The notes under the pieces: generated by a model
Seen by the model: only the letters and a program-made list of their open reading frames with translations
Database searches by the model: none
What the model was told of the DNA's origin: nothing
Translations under genes and position numbers: made by a program
Part shown: positions 43,606 to 51,896 of the stretch, one piece after another
How the letters are laid out: every line of letters starts with the position of its first letter
How positions within the stretch are numbered: position 1 is the stretch's first letter
Source of the DNA: Rhodococcus sp. OK302
GTDB taxonomy: Bacteria > Actinomycetota > Actinomycetes > Mycobacteriales > Mycobacteriaceae
Direction of reading: 5' to 3'
NCBI RefSeq assembly: GCF_002245895.1
Contig: NZ_NPJZ01000001.1
Location: 2,392,501 to 2,456,500 of the forward strand
DNA: 64,000 bases

Positions 43606-43887
43606 ATGAGTAGTTACAGCCCGGAGCAGGAAGACCTGCTCAAACGTCTTCGTCGTATCGAAGGTCAGGTTGCCGGTATCTCGCGCATGGTCGCAGACGA
43701 CCGGTACTGCATCGATGTCCTCACCCAGGTATCTGCCGCCACCAGTGCATTGCAGTCCGTGTCCCTGAAACTTCTCGACGCCCACCTGGCTGGATGCGTC
43801 GTCGAAGCTGCCAAGCAGGGCGGTCCCGAAGCGGACGTCAAGATCAAGGAAGCTCAGGCCGCAATCGCGCGTCTCGTAAAATCCTGA
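43606..43887 (+). CDS. Metal-sensitive transcriptional repressor, CsoR/RcnR family
   Basis: This 93-residue all-helical protein reads LLKRLRRIEGQVAGISRMVADDRYCIDVLTQVSAATSALQSVSLKLLDAHLAGCV in overlapping helices. The copper ligands of CsoR (Cys, His, Cys) are represented by C in RYCIDVL, H in DAHLAGC and C in LAGCV, so a Cu(I) sensor (CsoR/RicR type) is likely. It binds DNA as a tetramer without an HTH. No copper ATPase or chaperone gene is adjacent, so its targets are probably elsewhere. It converges on the TetR gene with a 13-base gap. Confidence 0.88.
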   Translation: MSSYSPEQEDLLKRLRRIEGQVAGISRMVADDRYCIDVLTQVSAATSALQSVSLKLLDAHLAGCVVEAAKQGGPEADVKIKEAQAAIARLVKS

Positions 43888-43900
43888 GCAATGGTTCGAT

Positions 43901-44512
43901 TTATGCTGTGATGGCCCGCGCGAGTGCGCGGGCCGAGACGTTCACCAGGTGCTCCGGGGAGAGTTCCTTGGCGATGTTGTTGACGATGGTGTCCGCCAGG
44001 CCTTTGAGCCCGGAGAGTACGACGTGGATCAGCGCGGGGTCGTCCAGCAGGGAACGTCCCTCGGCTGCGGCAGCTTCGGTGAGGGCGCGAATCAGCGCCG
44101 CGTTGTAGACCGCCACGGAGGCATGAAGTTCGAGCATGCTCTCCCTCTCGGATCCGGCCATGCCCTCGATATCGCGCCAGGTGGTGGTGAGTCGACCCAC
44201 CCTGGCCCAGTGCCGTGCAAATTCCGGAATCATCGAAGCCAGTAGCGCCGTCAGCCCTTGGTCGCGGGGGAGCGAGTTCACGAAATCGGCCATCTCGAGT
44301 TGGCTTTCGCTGAGCAGCGCCGCAAAAATGTCCTGCTTGTCGACGAAGTACTGATAGATCAATCCGGTGCTTGTCCCGGCGCGTTTCGCGACGGCGCGGA
44401 TGGTCAGTGCCGAGTACCCGCCTTCGTCCAGGAGTGAGATCGCCGCGTCCAGTGTTCGGCGTCGACGTACTTCGGCGTCGCCGTAGATCGAGTTACTGCT
44501 GGTACTGCTCAT
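43901..44512 (-). CDS. TetR/AcrR family regulator of the sulfation operon (predicted)
   Basis: This 203-residue protein is read from ATG 44512 (MSSTSSNSIYGDAEV); the frame runs to 44602 without a better start. The TetR HTH is TLDAAISLLDEGGYSALTIRAVAKRAG and TSTGLIYQYFVDKQDIFAALL. It is divergent from cysQ-cysD-cysNC and downstream genes. The intergenic region has three copies of GAAC-N3-GTTC, so it most likely represses both itself and the operon. The ligand is unknown. Confidence 0.88.
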   Translation of the reverse strand: MSSTSSNSIYGDAEVRRRRTLDAAISLLDEGGYSALTIRAVAKRAGTSTGLIYQYFVDKQDIFAALLSESQLEMADFVNSLPRDQGLTALLASMIPEFARHWARVGRLTTTWRDIEGMAGSERESMLELHASVAVYNAALIRALTEAAAAEGRSLLDDPALIHVVLSGLKGLADTIVNNIAKELSPEHLVNVSARALARAITA

Positions 44513-44555
44513 TCGATCACCGTAGCCGGGACTGCTCCCAACCTCAATTGGGGAT

Positions 44556-44648
44556 GAACGCTGTTCGTTCTCGAGTAGGCAAGGATTCATAAAGTAATAC
44601 ACATCACAGAAAGAACATTGTTCGAAATAGAATGAACATCGTTCATTC
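44556..44648. promoter_or_regulatory. Three GAAC-N3-GTTC operators between TetR gene and cysQ operon
   Basis: GAACGCTGTTC (44556-44566), GAACATTGTTC (44613-44623) and GAACATCGTTC (44634-44644) share one palindromic core. The last extends to a perfect 8-3-8 repeat, GAATGAACATCGTTCATTC (44630-44648). The second and third are 21 bases apart, two helical turns, fitting cooperative binding on one face of DNA. They flank the likely divergent promoters. Confidence 0.7.
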
Positions 44649-44677
44649 TCCTGCTACTGTGTGGTTCAGGCCACAGT

Positions 44678-44779
44678 CGAGGTGCTTCGGCAGACCGAAC
44701 CCCTCGCTGGTCTACAGATTCGGGCTACCGGCCCGATCGCAGACATTTAGTTCCTCCCCGGCGCGAAAAGCGTGGGAGG
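44678..44779 (+). promoter_or_regulatory. Structured 5' leader of the cysQ operon
   Basis: Three hairpins lie in the 150 bases before cysQ. CGAGG-TGC-TTCGG-CAGA-CCGAA-CC-CCTCG, written as separate stem parts, spans 44678-44706; CGGGC/GCCCG spans 44721-44735. CCTCCC/GGGAGG, with an inner CGC/GCG stem and a GAAAA loop, spans 44753-44779. The cysQ Shine-Dalgarno (GTGGAG, 44791-44796) lies just after. No known riboswitch consensus was recognised. Confidence 0.4.
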
Positions 44780-44801
44780 TCTACACAGTTGTGGAGTACG
44801 A

Positions 44802-45545
44802 ATGACACGAACCACGGACGAGCAGGCGGCCAGCGACGTCGCGACTGCGGCCGGTGTGCTCTTGCTCGAACATCGGAAAGCTCTCGGCGCTGACACGAAC
44901 CCCGCGGAGTTCAAAGACGCTGCGGATCAGCTCAGCCACGAGTTCATCGTCGCCGAACTTGCCCGACGCTTTCCTGATGATGCGGTCCTCTCCGAAGAGG
45001 GCGCCGACGACACTGCACGTCTGAGTGCCGACCGCGTGTGGATCGTCGACCCGCTCGACGGCACCCGCGAGTACGGCGAAGCCGGCCGAACCGATTGGGC
45101 TGTCCATGTCGCACTGGTCGAAAAAGGTTCTCTCACAGTAGGAGCCGTCGCGATGCCGGCTCTCGGGATCACCTACTCGAGTGCCGACGACGGCGGTGGA
45201 CACAGCTCGGCATCGCCGGTTCGAGTCGTGGTGTCGCGGACGCGGCGTCCGGAACCGGTCATGCGGATGGCCGAGTCGATGGATGCTCAGTTGATCGAGA
45301 TGGGCTCCGCCGGAGCCAAGGCCATGGCGGTGGTGTGCGGGGACGCAGATGTCTACGCTCACGCCGGCGGTCAGTACGAGTGGGATTCGGCGGCACCTGT
45401 TGCTGTCGCACGCGCTGCCGGACTGCATGTTTCACGTATCGACGGCAGCGAGCTGCGCTACAACCAAGAGAATCCGTGGTTGCCTGATCTGCTGATCTGC
45501 CGGCCCGAACTCGCCGCCACAGCACTGGAGGAATTGGGACGATGA
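44802..45545 (+). CDS. cysQ: 3'(2'),5'-bisphosphate nucleotidase CysQ
   Basis: This 247-residue member of the FIG/inositol monophosphatase superfamily starts at ATG 44802. The metal motifs are [20 protein letters not shown] (D-P-L-D-G-T) and [16 protein letters not shown] (W-D-x-A). It hydrolyses PAP, the product left after sulfotransferases or PAPS reductase act, to AMP, and in actinobacteria can also act on inositol phosphates. It opens a seven-gene operon, overlapping cysD by 4 bases. The presence of a sulfotransferase downstream gives it an obvious job: removing inhibitory PAP. Confidence 0.92.
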   Translation: MTRTTDEQAASDVATAAGVLLLEHRKALGADTNPAEFKDAADQLSHEFIVAELARRFPDDAVLSEEGADDTARLSADRVWIVDPLDGTREYGEAGRTDWAVHVALVEKGSLTVGAVAMPALGITYSSADDGGGHSSASPVRVVVSRTRRPEPVMRMAESMDAQLIEMGSAGAKAMAVVCGDADVYAHAGGQYEWDSAAPVAVARAAGLHVSRIDGSELRYNQENPWLPDLLICRPELAATALEELGR

Positions 45546-46447
45546 CCGTTACACTGACCCATCTCGAACGGCTCGAAGCCGAGAGTATTCACATCATGCG
45601 TGAAGCTGTGGCGCAGAGTGAGAACCCGGTAATGCTGTATTCGGTGGGTAAGGACTCCGCCGTGATGCTGCATCTGGCGCGTAAGGCCTTCTACCCGTCG
45701 AAGCTCCCGTTTCCGTTGCTCCACGTCGACACGACGTGGAAGTTCCGCGAAATGTACGACCTTCGCGACGAGACCGCAGCCTCAGCGGACCTCGATCTCC
45801 TCGTGCACACCAATCCGGAATGTGTGGAGAAGGGAATCAACCCCTTCACCCACGGCAGTGCCGTCCACACCGACATGTGGAAGACCGAGGGCCTCAAGCA
45901 GGCTCTCGATCACTACAAGTTCGACGCCGCATTCGGCGGCGCCCGCCGCGACGAGGAAAAATCCCGGGCCAAGGAACGGATCTTCTCGATCCGGTCGGCC
46001 GCGCACCGCTGGGATCCGAAGCAGCAGCGACCGGAACTGTGGCGGATGTACAACGTCCGCAAATCGCCGGGGGAGAGCCTGCGCGTGTTCCCGCTGTCGA
46101 ACTGGACCGAGTTGGATGTGTGGGAATACATTCGCCAGGAACAGATTCCGATCGTCCCGCTGTACTTTGCCGCCAAGCGTCCCGTCGTCGAACGTGACGG
46201 CGCGCTGATCATGGTCGACGACGACCGGATGCCGTTGCTGCCCGGAGAAACACCGGAACTCAAGAGCGTTCGTTTCCGAACCCTCGGGTGCTACCCGCTG
46301 ACCGGTGCCGTCGAATCGACTGCCACCAGCTTGACCGAGATCATCTCGGAAATGTTGCTCACCACCACTTCCGAACGCCAGGGACGGGTCATCGACCACG
46401 ATTCCAGCGCGTCGATGGAGAAGAAGAAGCAAGAGGGGTACTTCTGA
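45542..46447 (+). CDS. cysD: Sulfate adenylyltransferase subunit 2
   Basis: This 301-residue PP-loop ATPase-type protein has [20 protein letters not shown] (PP-motif S-x-G-K-D-S), [10 protein letters not shown], and [18 protein letters not shown]. It pairs with CysN to make adenosine 5'-phosphosulfate from ATP and sulfate, driven by GTP hydrolysis. The start overlaps the cysQ stop, and the stop overlaps the cysNC start by one base. Length and motifs are canonical. Confidence 0.97.
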   Translation: MTVTLTHLERLEAESIHIMREAVAQSENPVMLYSVGKDSAVMLHLARKAFYPSKLPFPLLHVDTTWKFREMYDLRDETAASADLDLLVHTNPECVEKGINPFTHGSAVHTDMWKTEGLKQALDHYKFDAAFGGARRDEEKSRAKERIFSIRSAAHRWDPKQQRPELWRMYNVRKSPGESLRVFPLSNWTELDVWEYIRQEQIPIVPLYFAAKRPVVERDGALIMVDDDRMPLLPGETPELKSVRFRTLGCYPLTGAVESTATSLTEIISEMLLTTTSERQGRVIDHDSSASMEKKKQEGYF

Positions 46448-48348
46448 TGACCGTTTCCTCGGATCTGATCGCCGACGACATCGAGGCTTACCTCGAACGG
46501 CACGCCAACAAGAGCATGCTGCGCTTCATTACCTGTGGCAGCGTCGACGACGGCAAGAGCACCCTGATTGGCCGCTTGCTCTACGAGTCGAAACTTGTTT
46601 TCGACGACCAACTTTCGGCTCTCGAAGCGGATTCGCGCAAGAGTGGCACACAGGGCGAAGGGCTCGATTTCGCGCTCCTTGTCGACGGTCTCGCAGCCGA
46701 ACGTGAGCAGGGCATCACCATCGATGTCGCCTATCGCTACTTCACGACCGAACGTCGTAAGTTCGTTGTCGCGGACACACCGGGGCACGAGCAGTACACC
46801 CGCAATATGGTGACCGGTGCTTCGACAGCTGATCTCGCCGTGATCCTTGTCGACTCGCGCAAGGGAATCCTGACGCAGACCCGCCGACACTCTTATCTCG
46901 TGTCGTTGCTCGGCATCAAGCACGTAGTGCTCGCGGTCAACAAGCTCGATCTCGTCGACTACTCGCAGGAGGTGTTCGACACTATCGTGGCGGACTACAC
47001 GTCCTTCGCTTCCGAGATCGGACTCGACGGGTTCGTTGCCATTCCGATGTCGGCGTACAAGGGTGACAATCTCACGGAACGCAGTGCTCTCACGCCCTGG
47101 TACACGGGTCCCAGTCTGATCGAGCACCTCGAGAGCGTCGATATCGACGACTCCACCCAGCGGAGTCCGTTCCGGATGCCGGTGCAGTGGGTCAACCGAC
47201 CGGATCTCGACTTCCGCGGATTCTCCGGCCAGATCGTCTCCGGGACAGTGCAACCCGGCGACTCGGTACGGGTACTGCCCAGTGGGAAATCGTCGACAGT
47301 GGCTCGCATCGTCACCATGGGCGGTGACCTCGCCGAGGCGGGTGCCGGGCAATCCGTCACGATCACCCTCAACGACGAGATCGACATCAGCCGAGGTGAC
47401 GTTCTCGCAGTCGCGGACGTTCCGCCGGCAGTCTCCGATCAGTTCGAAGCGCACATCGTCTGGATGGGTGAAGACGAGATGCTGCCCGAACGGCCGTATC
47501 TCTGCCAGATCGGCAGCATCACCGTTCAGGCACGTATCACCAAGCCGAAGTACAAGATCAACGTCAACACACTCGACAAGAACGCCACCACCACACTGGC
47601 GCTCAACGAAATCGGTGTCTGCAACATCAGTTTCGACCGCGCCGTGCCGTTCGACCCGTACACGGACAACCGTGACATGGGTGGCTTCATCCTCATCGAC
47701 CGCCTCACCAACGGCACGGTCGGTGCCGGGCTGATCAAGCATTCCTTGCGTCGGTCGGACAACATCCATTGGCAGGCAGTCGATGTGGATGCCAATGCCC
47801 ACACCCGACTCAAGGGACACAAGCCGGCGGTTCTGTGGTTCACCGGACTCTCGGGATCGGGAAAGTCGACGATCGCAAACGATGTGGAGCGTCGACTGCA
47901 CGCCCTCGGTGCCCATACTTATCTCCTTGACGGCGACAACGTTCGTCATCGTCTCAATCGGGATCTCGGGTTCACCGAGGCTGATCGTGTCGAGAACATC
48001 CGCCGCGTCACCGAAGTCGCCCGGTTGATGGCCGACGCCGGCCTGATCGTTCTCGTCTCCTTCATCTCGCCGTTCGACGCTGAACGGCAGGCTGCGCGAG
48101 AATTGATCGGTCCGGAACAGTTCTCCGAGATCTACGTCGACACCGACATTTCCGTCGCAGAGCAGCGTGACCCGAAGGGCTTGTACAAGAAGGCCCGACG
48201 CGGTGAGCTCAGCAACTTCACCGGCATCGATTCGCCTTACGAGCCGCCGCAGAACCCGGACCTTCGGATCGAGACGGCAACAACGTCTCCGGCCGTCGCC
48301 GGTGCTGCTGTCATCGAACACCTCCGCACCCGCGGAATCATTTCCTGA
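46447..48348 (+). CDS. cysNC: Bifunctional sulfate adenylyltransferase subunit 1 / APS kinase
   Basis: This 633-residue fusion has an N-terminal elongation-factor-like GTPase CysN with the G1 loop GSVDDGKST (residues 31-39), G3 DTPGHEQ and G4 NKLD, followed by two beta-barrel domains. From residue about 455 it is APS kinase CysC with a second P-loop GLSGSGKST (about 467-475), [15 protein letters not shown] and [10 protein letters not shown]. It makes PAPS, the universal sulfate donor. A fused CysC means the operon supplies PAPS and not just APS. Starting at ATG 46447 avoids a spurious upstream extension through cysD. Confidence 0.97.
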   Translation: MTVSSDLIADDIEAYLERHANKSMLRFITCGSVDDGKSTLIGRLLYESKLVFDDQLSALEADSRKSGTQGEGLDFALLVDGLAAEREQGITIDVAYRYFTTERRKFVVADTPGHEQYTRNMVTGASTADLAVILVDSRKGILTQTRRHSYLVSLLGIKHVVLAVNKLDLVDYSQEVFDTIVADYTSFASEIGLDGFVAIPMSAYKGDNLTERSALTPWYTGPSLIEHLESVDIDDSTQRSPFRMPVQWVNRPDLDFRGFSGQIVSGTVQPGDSVRVLPSGKSSTVARIVTMGGDLAEAGAGQSVTITLNDEIDISRGDVLAVADVPPAVSDQFEAHIVWMGEDEMLPERPYLCQIGSITVQARITKPKYKINVNTLDKNATTTLALNEIGVCNISFDRAVPFDPYTDNRDMGGFILIDRLTNGTVGAGLIKHSLRRSDNIHWQAVDVDANAHTRLKGHKPAVLWFTGLSGSGKSTIANDVERRLHALGAHTYLLDGDNVRHRLNRDLGFTEADRVENIRRVTEVARLMADAGLIVLVSFISPFDAERQAARELIGPEQFSEIYVDTDISVAEQRDPKGLYKKARRGELSNFTGIDSPYEPPQNPDLRIETATTSPAVAGAAVIEHLRTRGIIS

Positions 48349-48373
48349 CACGAAAGAAACATGAGGAGTAGCT

Positions 48374-48733
48374 GTGCCAAATCGATCTGAAATCGTCTCT
48401 GCTGTCGAAGATTACGTCAATCACCTCGGAAACCATGACGTCGACAAACTGGTTGCGTTGTTTGCGGACGAGGCTCTTCAACACGAACCTCTGGGCGTCA
48501 AGACATACAGCGGGATCGACGAAATTCGAGCCTTCGATACGGCGAACGCTCAGGTCGACTTCACTGTGAGTCTCCTCGGTCCGATCACGGTGACGGGAAA
48601 GTATGCAGCGATGCAGTTGCGGGTGCAACGCGCGGGTATGGCGGATTTTGCGACCACGGATCTCTTCGAGTTCGACGAGAACTGCAAGATCGTTTCTCTG
48701 AGTGTGGTTCTCGATCCGCAGGCCCTGTGTTGA
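48374..48733 (+). CDS. NTF2/SnoaL-like protein (steroid isomerase-like fold)
   Basis: This 119-residue protein starts at GTG 48374 behind GAGGAG. It has the typical helix then curved sheet pattern of the NTF2-like superfamily: AVEDYVNHLGNHDVDKLVALFADEALQHEPLG, TYSGIDEIRAF, and strands ending FEFDENCKIVSLSVVLDPQ. Relatives include ketosteroid isomerases and polyketide cyclases; the group near Asp and His residues is compatible with isomerase or hydratase chemistry. It lies 25 bases after cysNC and overlaps the SDR gene, placing it inside the sulfation operon. Confidence 0.78.
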   Translation: MPNRSEIVSAVEDYVNHLGNHDVDKLVALFADEALQHEPLGVKTYSGIDEIRAFDTANAQVDFTVSLLGPITVTGKYAAMQLRVQRAGMADFATTDLFEFDENCKIVSLSVVLDPQALC

Positions 48734-49518
48734 GCACTTCGGGCCTGCTGGCCGGCAAGGTTGTTGTGGTCTCGGGAGTGGGGCCGGCGCTGGGGCGTTC
48801 GATTGCCCTGCAGAGCGCGGCGGCCGGGGCGAGCGTCGTCCTGGCTGCCCGCACGCGGGAGCGCTTGGAATCAGTGGCAACGGAGATCCGTGATCGCGGC
48901 GGAATCGCGCTGGCAGTTCCCACCGATCTCACCGACGTCGATTCGATTGAGGCGTTGGCGCAGACGGCACTCGACGAGTTCGGGGCCGTGGACTGCCTGG
49001 TGAACAATGCCTTTGTTCAACCGGCACAGGTCCCGCTCCTGGATGCGGACTTGGCGTCCATCCAGTCGGGGATCGACATCAACCTGCTTGCGGCGCTCAA
49101 CGTCACCCGCGCATTGGTGCCGGCACTGACTGCGTCACAGGGGTCCATCGTGATGGTCACGTCCATGGTGCTGCGCAATCAGCTTCCCGGGTTCGGGGCG
49201 TACCGGATTATGAAAGCCGGACTTCTGGCAATGGCGCGCAGTCTGTCGATCGATCTCGGTCCCAAGGGGATTCGAGTCAACTCGGTTGCCCCCGGCTATA
49301 TCTGGGCGGATTCGGTCAAGAACTTCTTCGACAAGAAGGCGGCGGCCGACGGAGTCGACCCCAAGGTCATCTACGACGAGATCGCAGCCGGCACCGATCT
49401 ACGCCGGTTACCGGAGCCGGACGACATCGCCAATGCTGTCGTTTTTCTCCTGTCCGACTCGGCCAGAGCCATCGCCGGGCAGTGTCTCGACGTCAACTGC
49501 GGCCACACCCACCACTGA
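48727..49518 (+). CDS. SDR family oxidoreductase of the sulfation operon
   Basis: This 263-residue protein starts at GTG 48727, or TTG 48730 one codon later. The cofactor motif is VVSGVGPALGRSIA, an unusual G-x-G-P-A-x-G variant. The NNA motif is LVNNAF, the catalytic serine lies in TSMVLR and the Y-x-x-x-K is YRIMKAG. The PGYIWADSVKNFFDKKA loop resembles mycobacterial SDRs that act on steroids or hydroxy-lipids. It could create or remove the hydroxyl group to be sulfated. The substrate is unknown. Confidence 0.87.
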   Translation: MLSTSGLLAGKVVVVSGVGPALGRSIALQSAAAGASVVLAARTRERLESVATEIRDRGGIALAVPTDLTDVDSIEALAQTALDEFGAVDCLVNNAFVQPAQVPLLDADLASIQSGIDINLLAALNVTRALVPALTASQGSIVMVTSMVLRNQLPGFGAYRIMKAGLLAMARSLSIDLGPKGIRVNSVAPGYIWADSVKNFFDKKAAADGVDPKVIYDEIAAGTDLRRLPEPDDIANAVVFLLSDSARAIAGQCLDVNCGHTHH

Positions 49519-49535
49519 ACTAGAAGGACTGATCG

Positions 49536-50681
49536 ATGACACACGATTACGACGGGATTGGTTCCATTGAGGACCTGCACCAGGCCGCGCGCGAGGCGGC
49601 CGGGTACGACGACTTCGGCAGTGACGGCTACCTCGAAGGGCTTGGGGTCCTGCTCGAGTCGTTCGAGCAGGAGGCCGACCTCACGCCCCAGGGGAAGGTG
49701 ATCGCTCGCAAGATGATCACCGGAGCGCTCGCGGGGCGCCTGACCAGCGAAGCCGGCTTCGCGAAATACCCCGAGCACGTCGACGTTCCGATCGAGCGTC
49801 CGATCTTCGTGGTCGGGTTGACGCGGACCGGCAGCACTGCGCTCCACCGGTTGCTCGGTGCGGACCCGGCGCATCAGGGCGCCGAGATGTGGCTCGCCGA
49901 GACGCCGCAGCCACGCCCCGATCGCGACAAGTGGTCGGAGAATGAAGACTACGTTCGCTCCGATGCCTTCTACCGAGCCCGCCAGCGCAACGAGGCCGAC
50001 TTGATGAAGGTGCATTTCATGGGTGCCGAGGAGGTTGAGGAATGTTGGCGTCTGCTGCAGCAGACGATGCTCTCGACCGCATTCGAAACCGTCGCCTACG
50101 TACCGAGTTACTCGCAGTGGCTGGAGAAGCAGGACTGGACCGAAACGTACGCGCGGCACAAGAAGAACCTGCAGCTGATCGGGCTGAATGACCAGGATCG
50201 GCGGTGGGTCCTCAAGAGTCCTAGCCATGTCTTCGCGATCGACGAAATCATGAACGTCTACCCGGATGCGTTGTTCGTTCGCACCTTCCGCGATCCGCAG
50301 ACGTCGATGGCGTCCACCTTCAGCCTTGCGGAGCAGGGTGGGCACGATATGTCGAAGGCGTTCGACCGCCCGACCATCGGACGCACCCAACTCGACCTGT
50401 GGGCGCGCGGTAACGCGAACTTCAACAGTGCGCGTGCCCGATACAACCCCGAACAGTTCATCGACGTTGACTTCAAAGACTTCCTCGCCGACGCGGTCGG
50501 TACGACCTCGAAGATCTATTCGCAGTTCTCACTGCCGTTCACAGACGAGGCTCGCGCCGCCGTGGAGGTGTCGCATCAGGCCAGCCTCGCCGACCATCGT
50601 CGTCCGTCGCACCAGTATTCGCTCGAGGACTTCGGTGTAACGGCCGCCGACGTTGAAGCAAAGTTCGCCGCCACCATCTAG
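49536..50681 (+). CDS. PAPS-dependent sulfotransferase family protein
   Basis: This 381-residue protein belongs to the Sulfotransferase_3-like group common in mycobacteria. The 5'-phosphosulfate loop is PIFVVGLTRTGSTALHRLL (G94-x-x-x-x-G-S-T). The 3'-phosphate-binding region is seen as RRWVLKSPSHVFAIDEI followed by PDALFVRTFRDPQTSMAS. A C-terminal segment (HRRPSHQYSLEDFGVT) is typical of the group. It transfers sulfate from PAPS to an alcohol, phenol or lipid acceptor. It is co-transcribed with PAPS-making cysD-cysNC and PAP-removing cysQ. Confidence 0.87.
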   Translation: MTHDYDGIGSIEDLHQAAREAAGYDDFGSDGYLEGLGVLLESFEQEADLTPQGKVIARKMITGALAGRLTSEAGFAKYPEHVDVPIERPIFVVGLTRTGSTALHRLLGADPAHQGAEMWLAETPQPRPDRDKWSENEDYVRSDAFYRARQRNEADLMKVHFMGAEEVEECWRLLQQTMLSTAFETVAYVPSYSQWLEKQDWTETYARHKKNLQLIGLNDQDRRWVLKSPSHVFAIDEIMNVYPDALFVRTFRDPQTSMASTFSLAEQGGHDMSKAFDRPTIGRTQLDLWARGNANFNSARARYNPEQFIDVDFKDFLADAVGTTSKIYSQFSLPFTDEARAAVEVSHQASLADHRRPSHQYSLEDFGVTAADVEAKFAATI

Positions 50682-50716
50682 ATGCTCGAAATATCAACTA
50701 GAACAAGGAGATTCAG

Positions 50717-51778
50717 ATGAACGCTACTTGGGAAAAGTTCTGCGCAGAGTTGCTCGACGTCGGAAAGGTCCTGGAGGACGAGATCGTCCCTCAGGATCCG
50801 CTGACCCAGGCCGAGGGCGTCCGCTACTTGAGTCGGTTGCTCCGGTACGGAACGATCAACTGCGTCGAGTACACCGATCCGCGGTGGCCGCAGTTCTCGT
50901 CGGCACCCAACCCCAACATGATGACGAAGATCGGTGCCGACAACCCGGACAACGTCTACATGCGCGCCAACATCTCCGGCAAGTTCAGCTACCGGATCAT
51001 CGGAACTCGGGGCACTGTCCCGCTGATCACCTTCGGTTCGCGTGTCAATCGGTACCACATCGACGGCACCATGCTGCAGACCGGTGACCTGCATATTCAC
51101 GACCTCGAGGTCGACGAGAACGGCCGTTTCGAATTCATTGCGAGCGTGGACAAGCCCGCGGAGGGTGCCTGGCTGCCGTTGGCACCCGACAGCAACCTCA
51201 TCTCCGTCCGGAAGACTCACAAGGACCGTCGCAACGAGGTTATCGGTGAGCTGACTATCGAGTGCCTGAACCCCGAGGGGGAGTTCGTACCGCTTAGCCC
51301 GGAGGAGATCGGCGAGCGTCTGAGCAAGTCGGTCGGGATCGTGAAGGGTATGGCGGAGACGTTCCTCGAGTGGTCCCGCAAGTTCCAGCCGCACACCAAC
51401 GAGATCTTCGACTGGGGACAGGATTACTTCCAGAACGCGGGCGGCGACCCGACGATCTTCTACTTCCACGGGTATTGGAAGCTCGCCGAGGACGAGGCGT
51501 GGGTCATCGAGACCGAGATTCCGAACTGCGAGTACTTCAACTTCGTGCTGCAGAACTTCTGGGTGGAGTCGCTCGACTACAACCGGACGAACATCTACAT
51601 CAACAACCACACCGCGAAGCTGAACGACGACGGAACCATGACAATCGTTGTGGCGGCGAAGGATCCGGGCTACGGAAACTGGATCAACACCGATTCCCAC
51701 GCGGAGGGGACTTGGGCGATGCGCTGGATCAAGGCGGACTCGCACCCGATCCCGACCGCGAAGGTAGTCAAGCTCTAA
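50717..51778 (+). CDS. DUF1214-like protein of the sulfation operon
   Basis: This 353-residue soluble protein resembles DUF1214-type proteins in its C-terminal part: YWKLAEDEAWVIETEIPNCEYFNF, VESLDYNRTNIYINNHTAK and DDGTMTIVVAAKDPGYGNWI, ending WIKADSHPIPTAKVVKL. Such proteins are frequent near steroid, alcohol and lipid catabolic genes in Mycobacteriales, but their chemistry is unclear. It is the last gene of the cysQ operon, 35 bases after the sulfotransferase. The coding strand near its end (51747-51772) is duplicated at 54594-54619. A long palindrome follows the stop. Confidence 0.75.
   Translation: MNATWEKFCAELLDVGKVLEDEIVPQDPLTQAEGVRYLSRLLRYGTINCVEYTDPRWPQFSSAPNPNMMTKIGADNPDNVYMRANISGKFSYRIIGTRGTVPLITFGSRVNRYHIDGTMLQTGDLHIHDLEVDENGRFEFIASVDKPAEGAWLPLAPDSNLISVRKTHKDRRNEVIGELTIECLNPEGEFVPLSPEEIGERLSKSVGIVKGMAETFLEWSRKFQPHTNEIFDWGQDYFQNAGGDPTIFYFHGYWKLAEDEAWVIETEIPNCEYFNFVLQNFWVESLDYNRTNIYINNHTAKLNDDGTMTIVVAAKDPGYGNWINTDSHAEGTWAMRWIKADSHPIPTAKVVKL
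51747..51772 (+). repeat. Direct repeat copy 1 (3' end of DUF1214 gene)
   Basis: This is a 26-base sequence beginning CGATCCCGACCGCGAAGG and ending TAGTCAAG. It is identical to 54594-54619, and partial similarity continues past it (TCTA and GCC shared). The two copies flank a 2.8-kb segment carrying the solute-binding protein and LLM oxidoreductase genes. Confidence 0.85.
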
Positions 51779-51812
51779 AGCCGGCAGTCTCACCCGGTCT
51801 TGTGTGAACAGT

Positions 51813-51845
51813 CGTACTACGCGGTCGTATCGGCCGCGTAGTACG
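51813..51845. terminator. Palindrome after the sulfation operon
   Basis: CGTACTACGCGG (51813-51824) is perfectly complementary to CCGCGTAGTACG (51834-51845), with a 9-base spacer. It lies 34 bases after the DUF1214 stop and 51 bases before the binding-protein start. It could be the operon terminator or an operator for the binding-protein gene. No T-run is present. Confidence 0.5.
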
Positions 51846-51896
51846 TCGCCTTGTTGGGCGGAAAAGTTCACCGGCCCGTCTCAGCAGGGGAATCGC

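Noticed and set aside
44632..44805. 58-codon ORF in the cysQ leader as a second leader peptide
   Set aside because: It starts inside the TetR operator, contains only one Cys and no codon runs, and would need a promoter overlapping the upstream operators. A chance open frame is more likely.
46291..48351. 686-codon minus-strand frame opposite cysNC
   Set aside because: The plus strand carries the complete CysN and CysC motifs; the antisense frame has no family resemblance.
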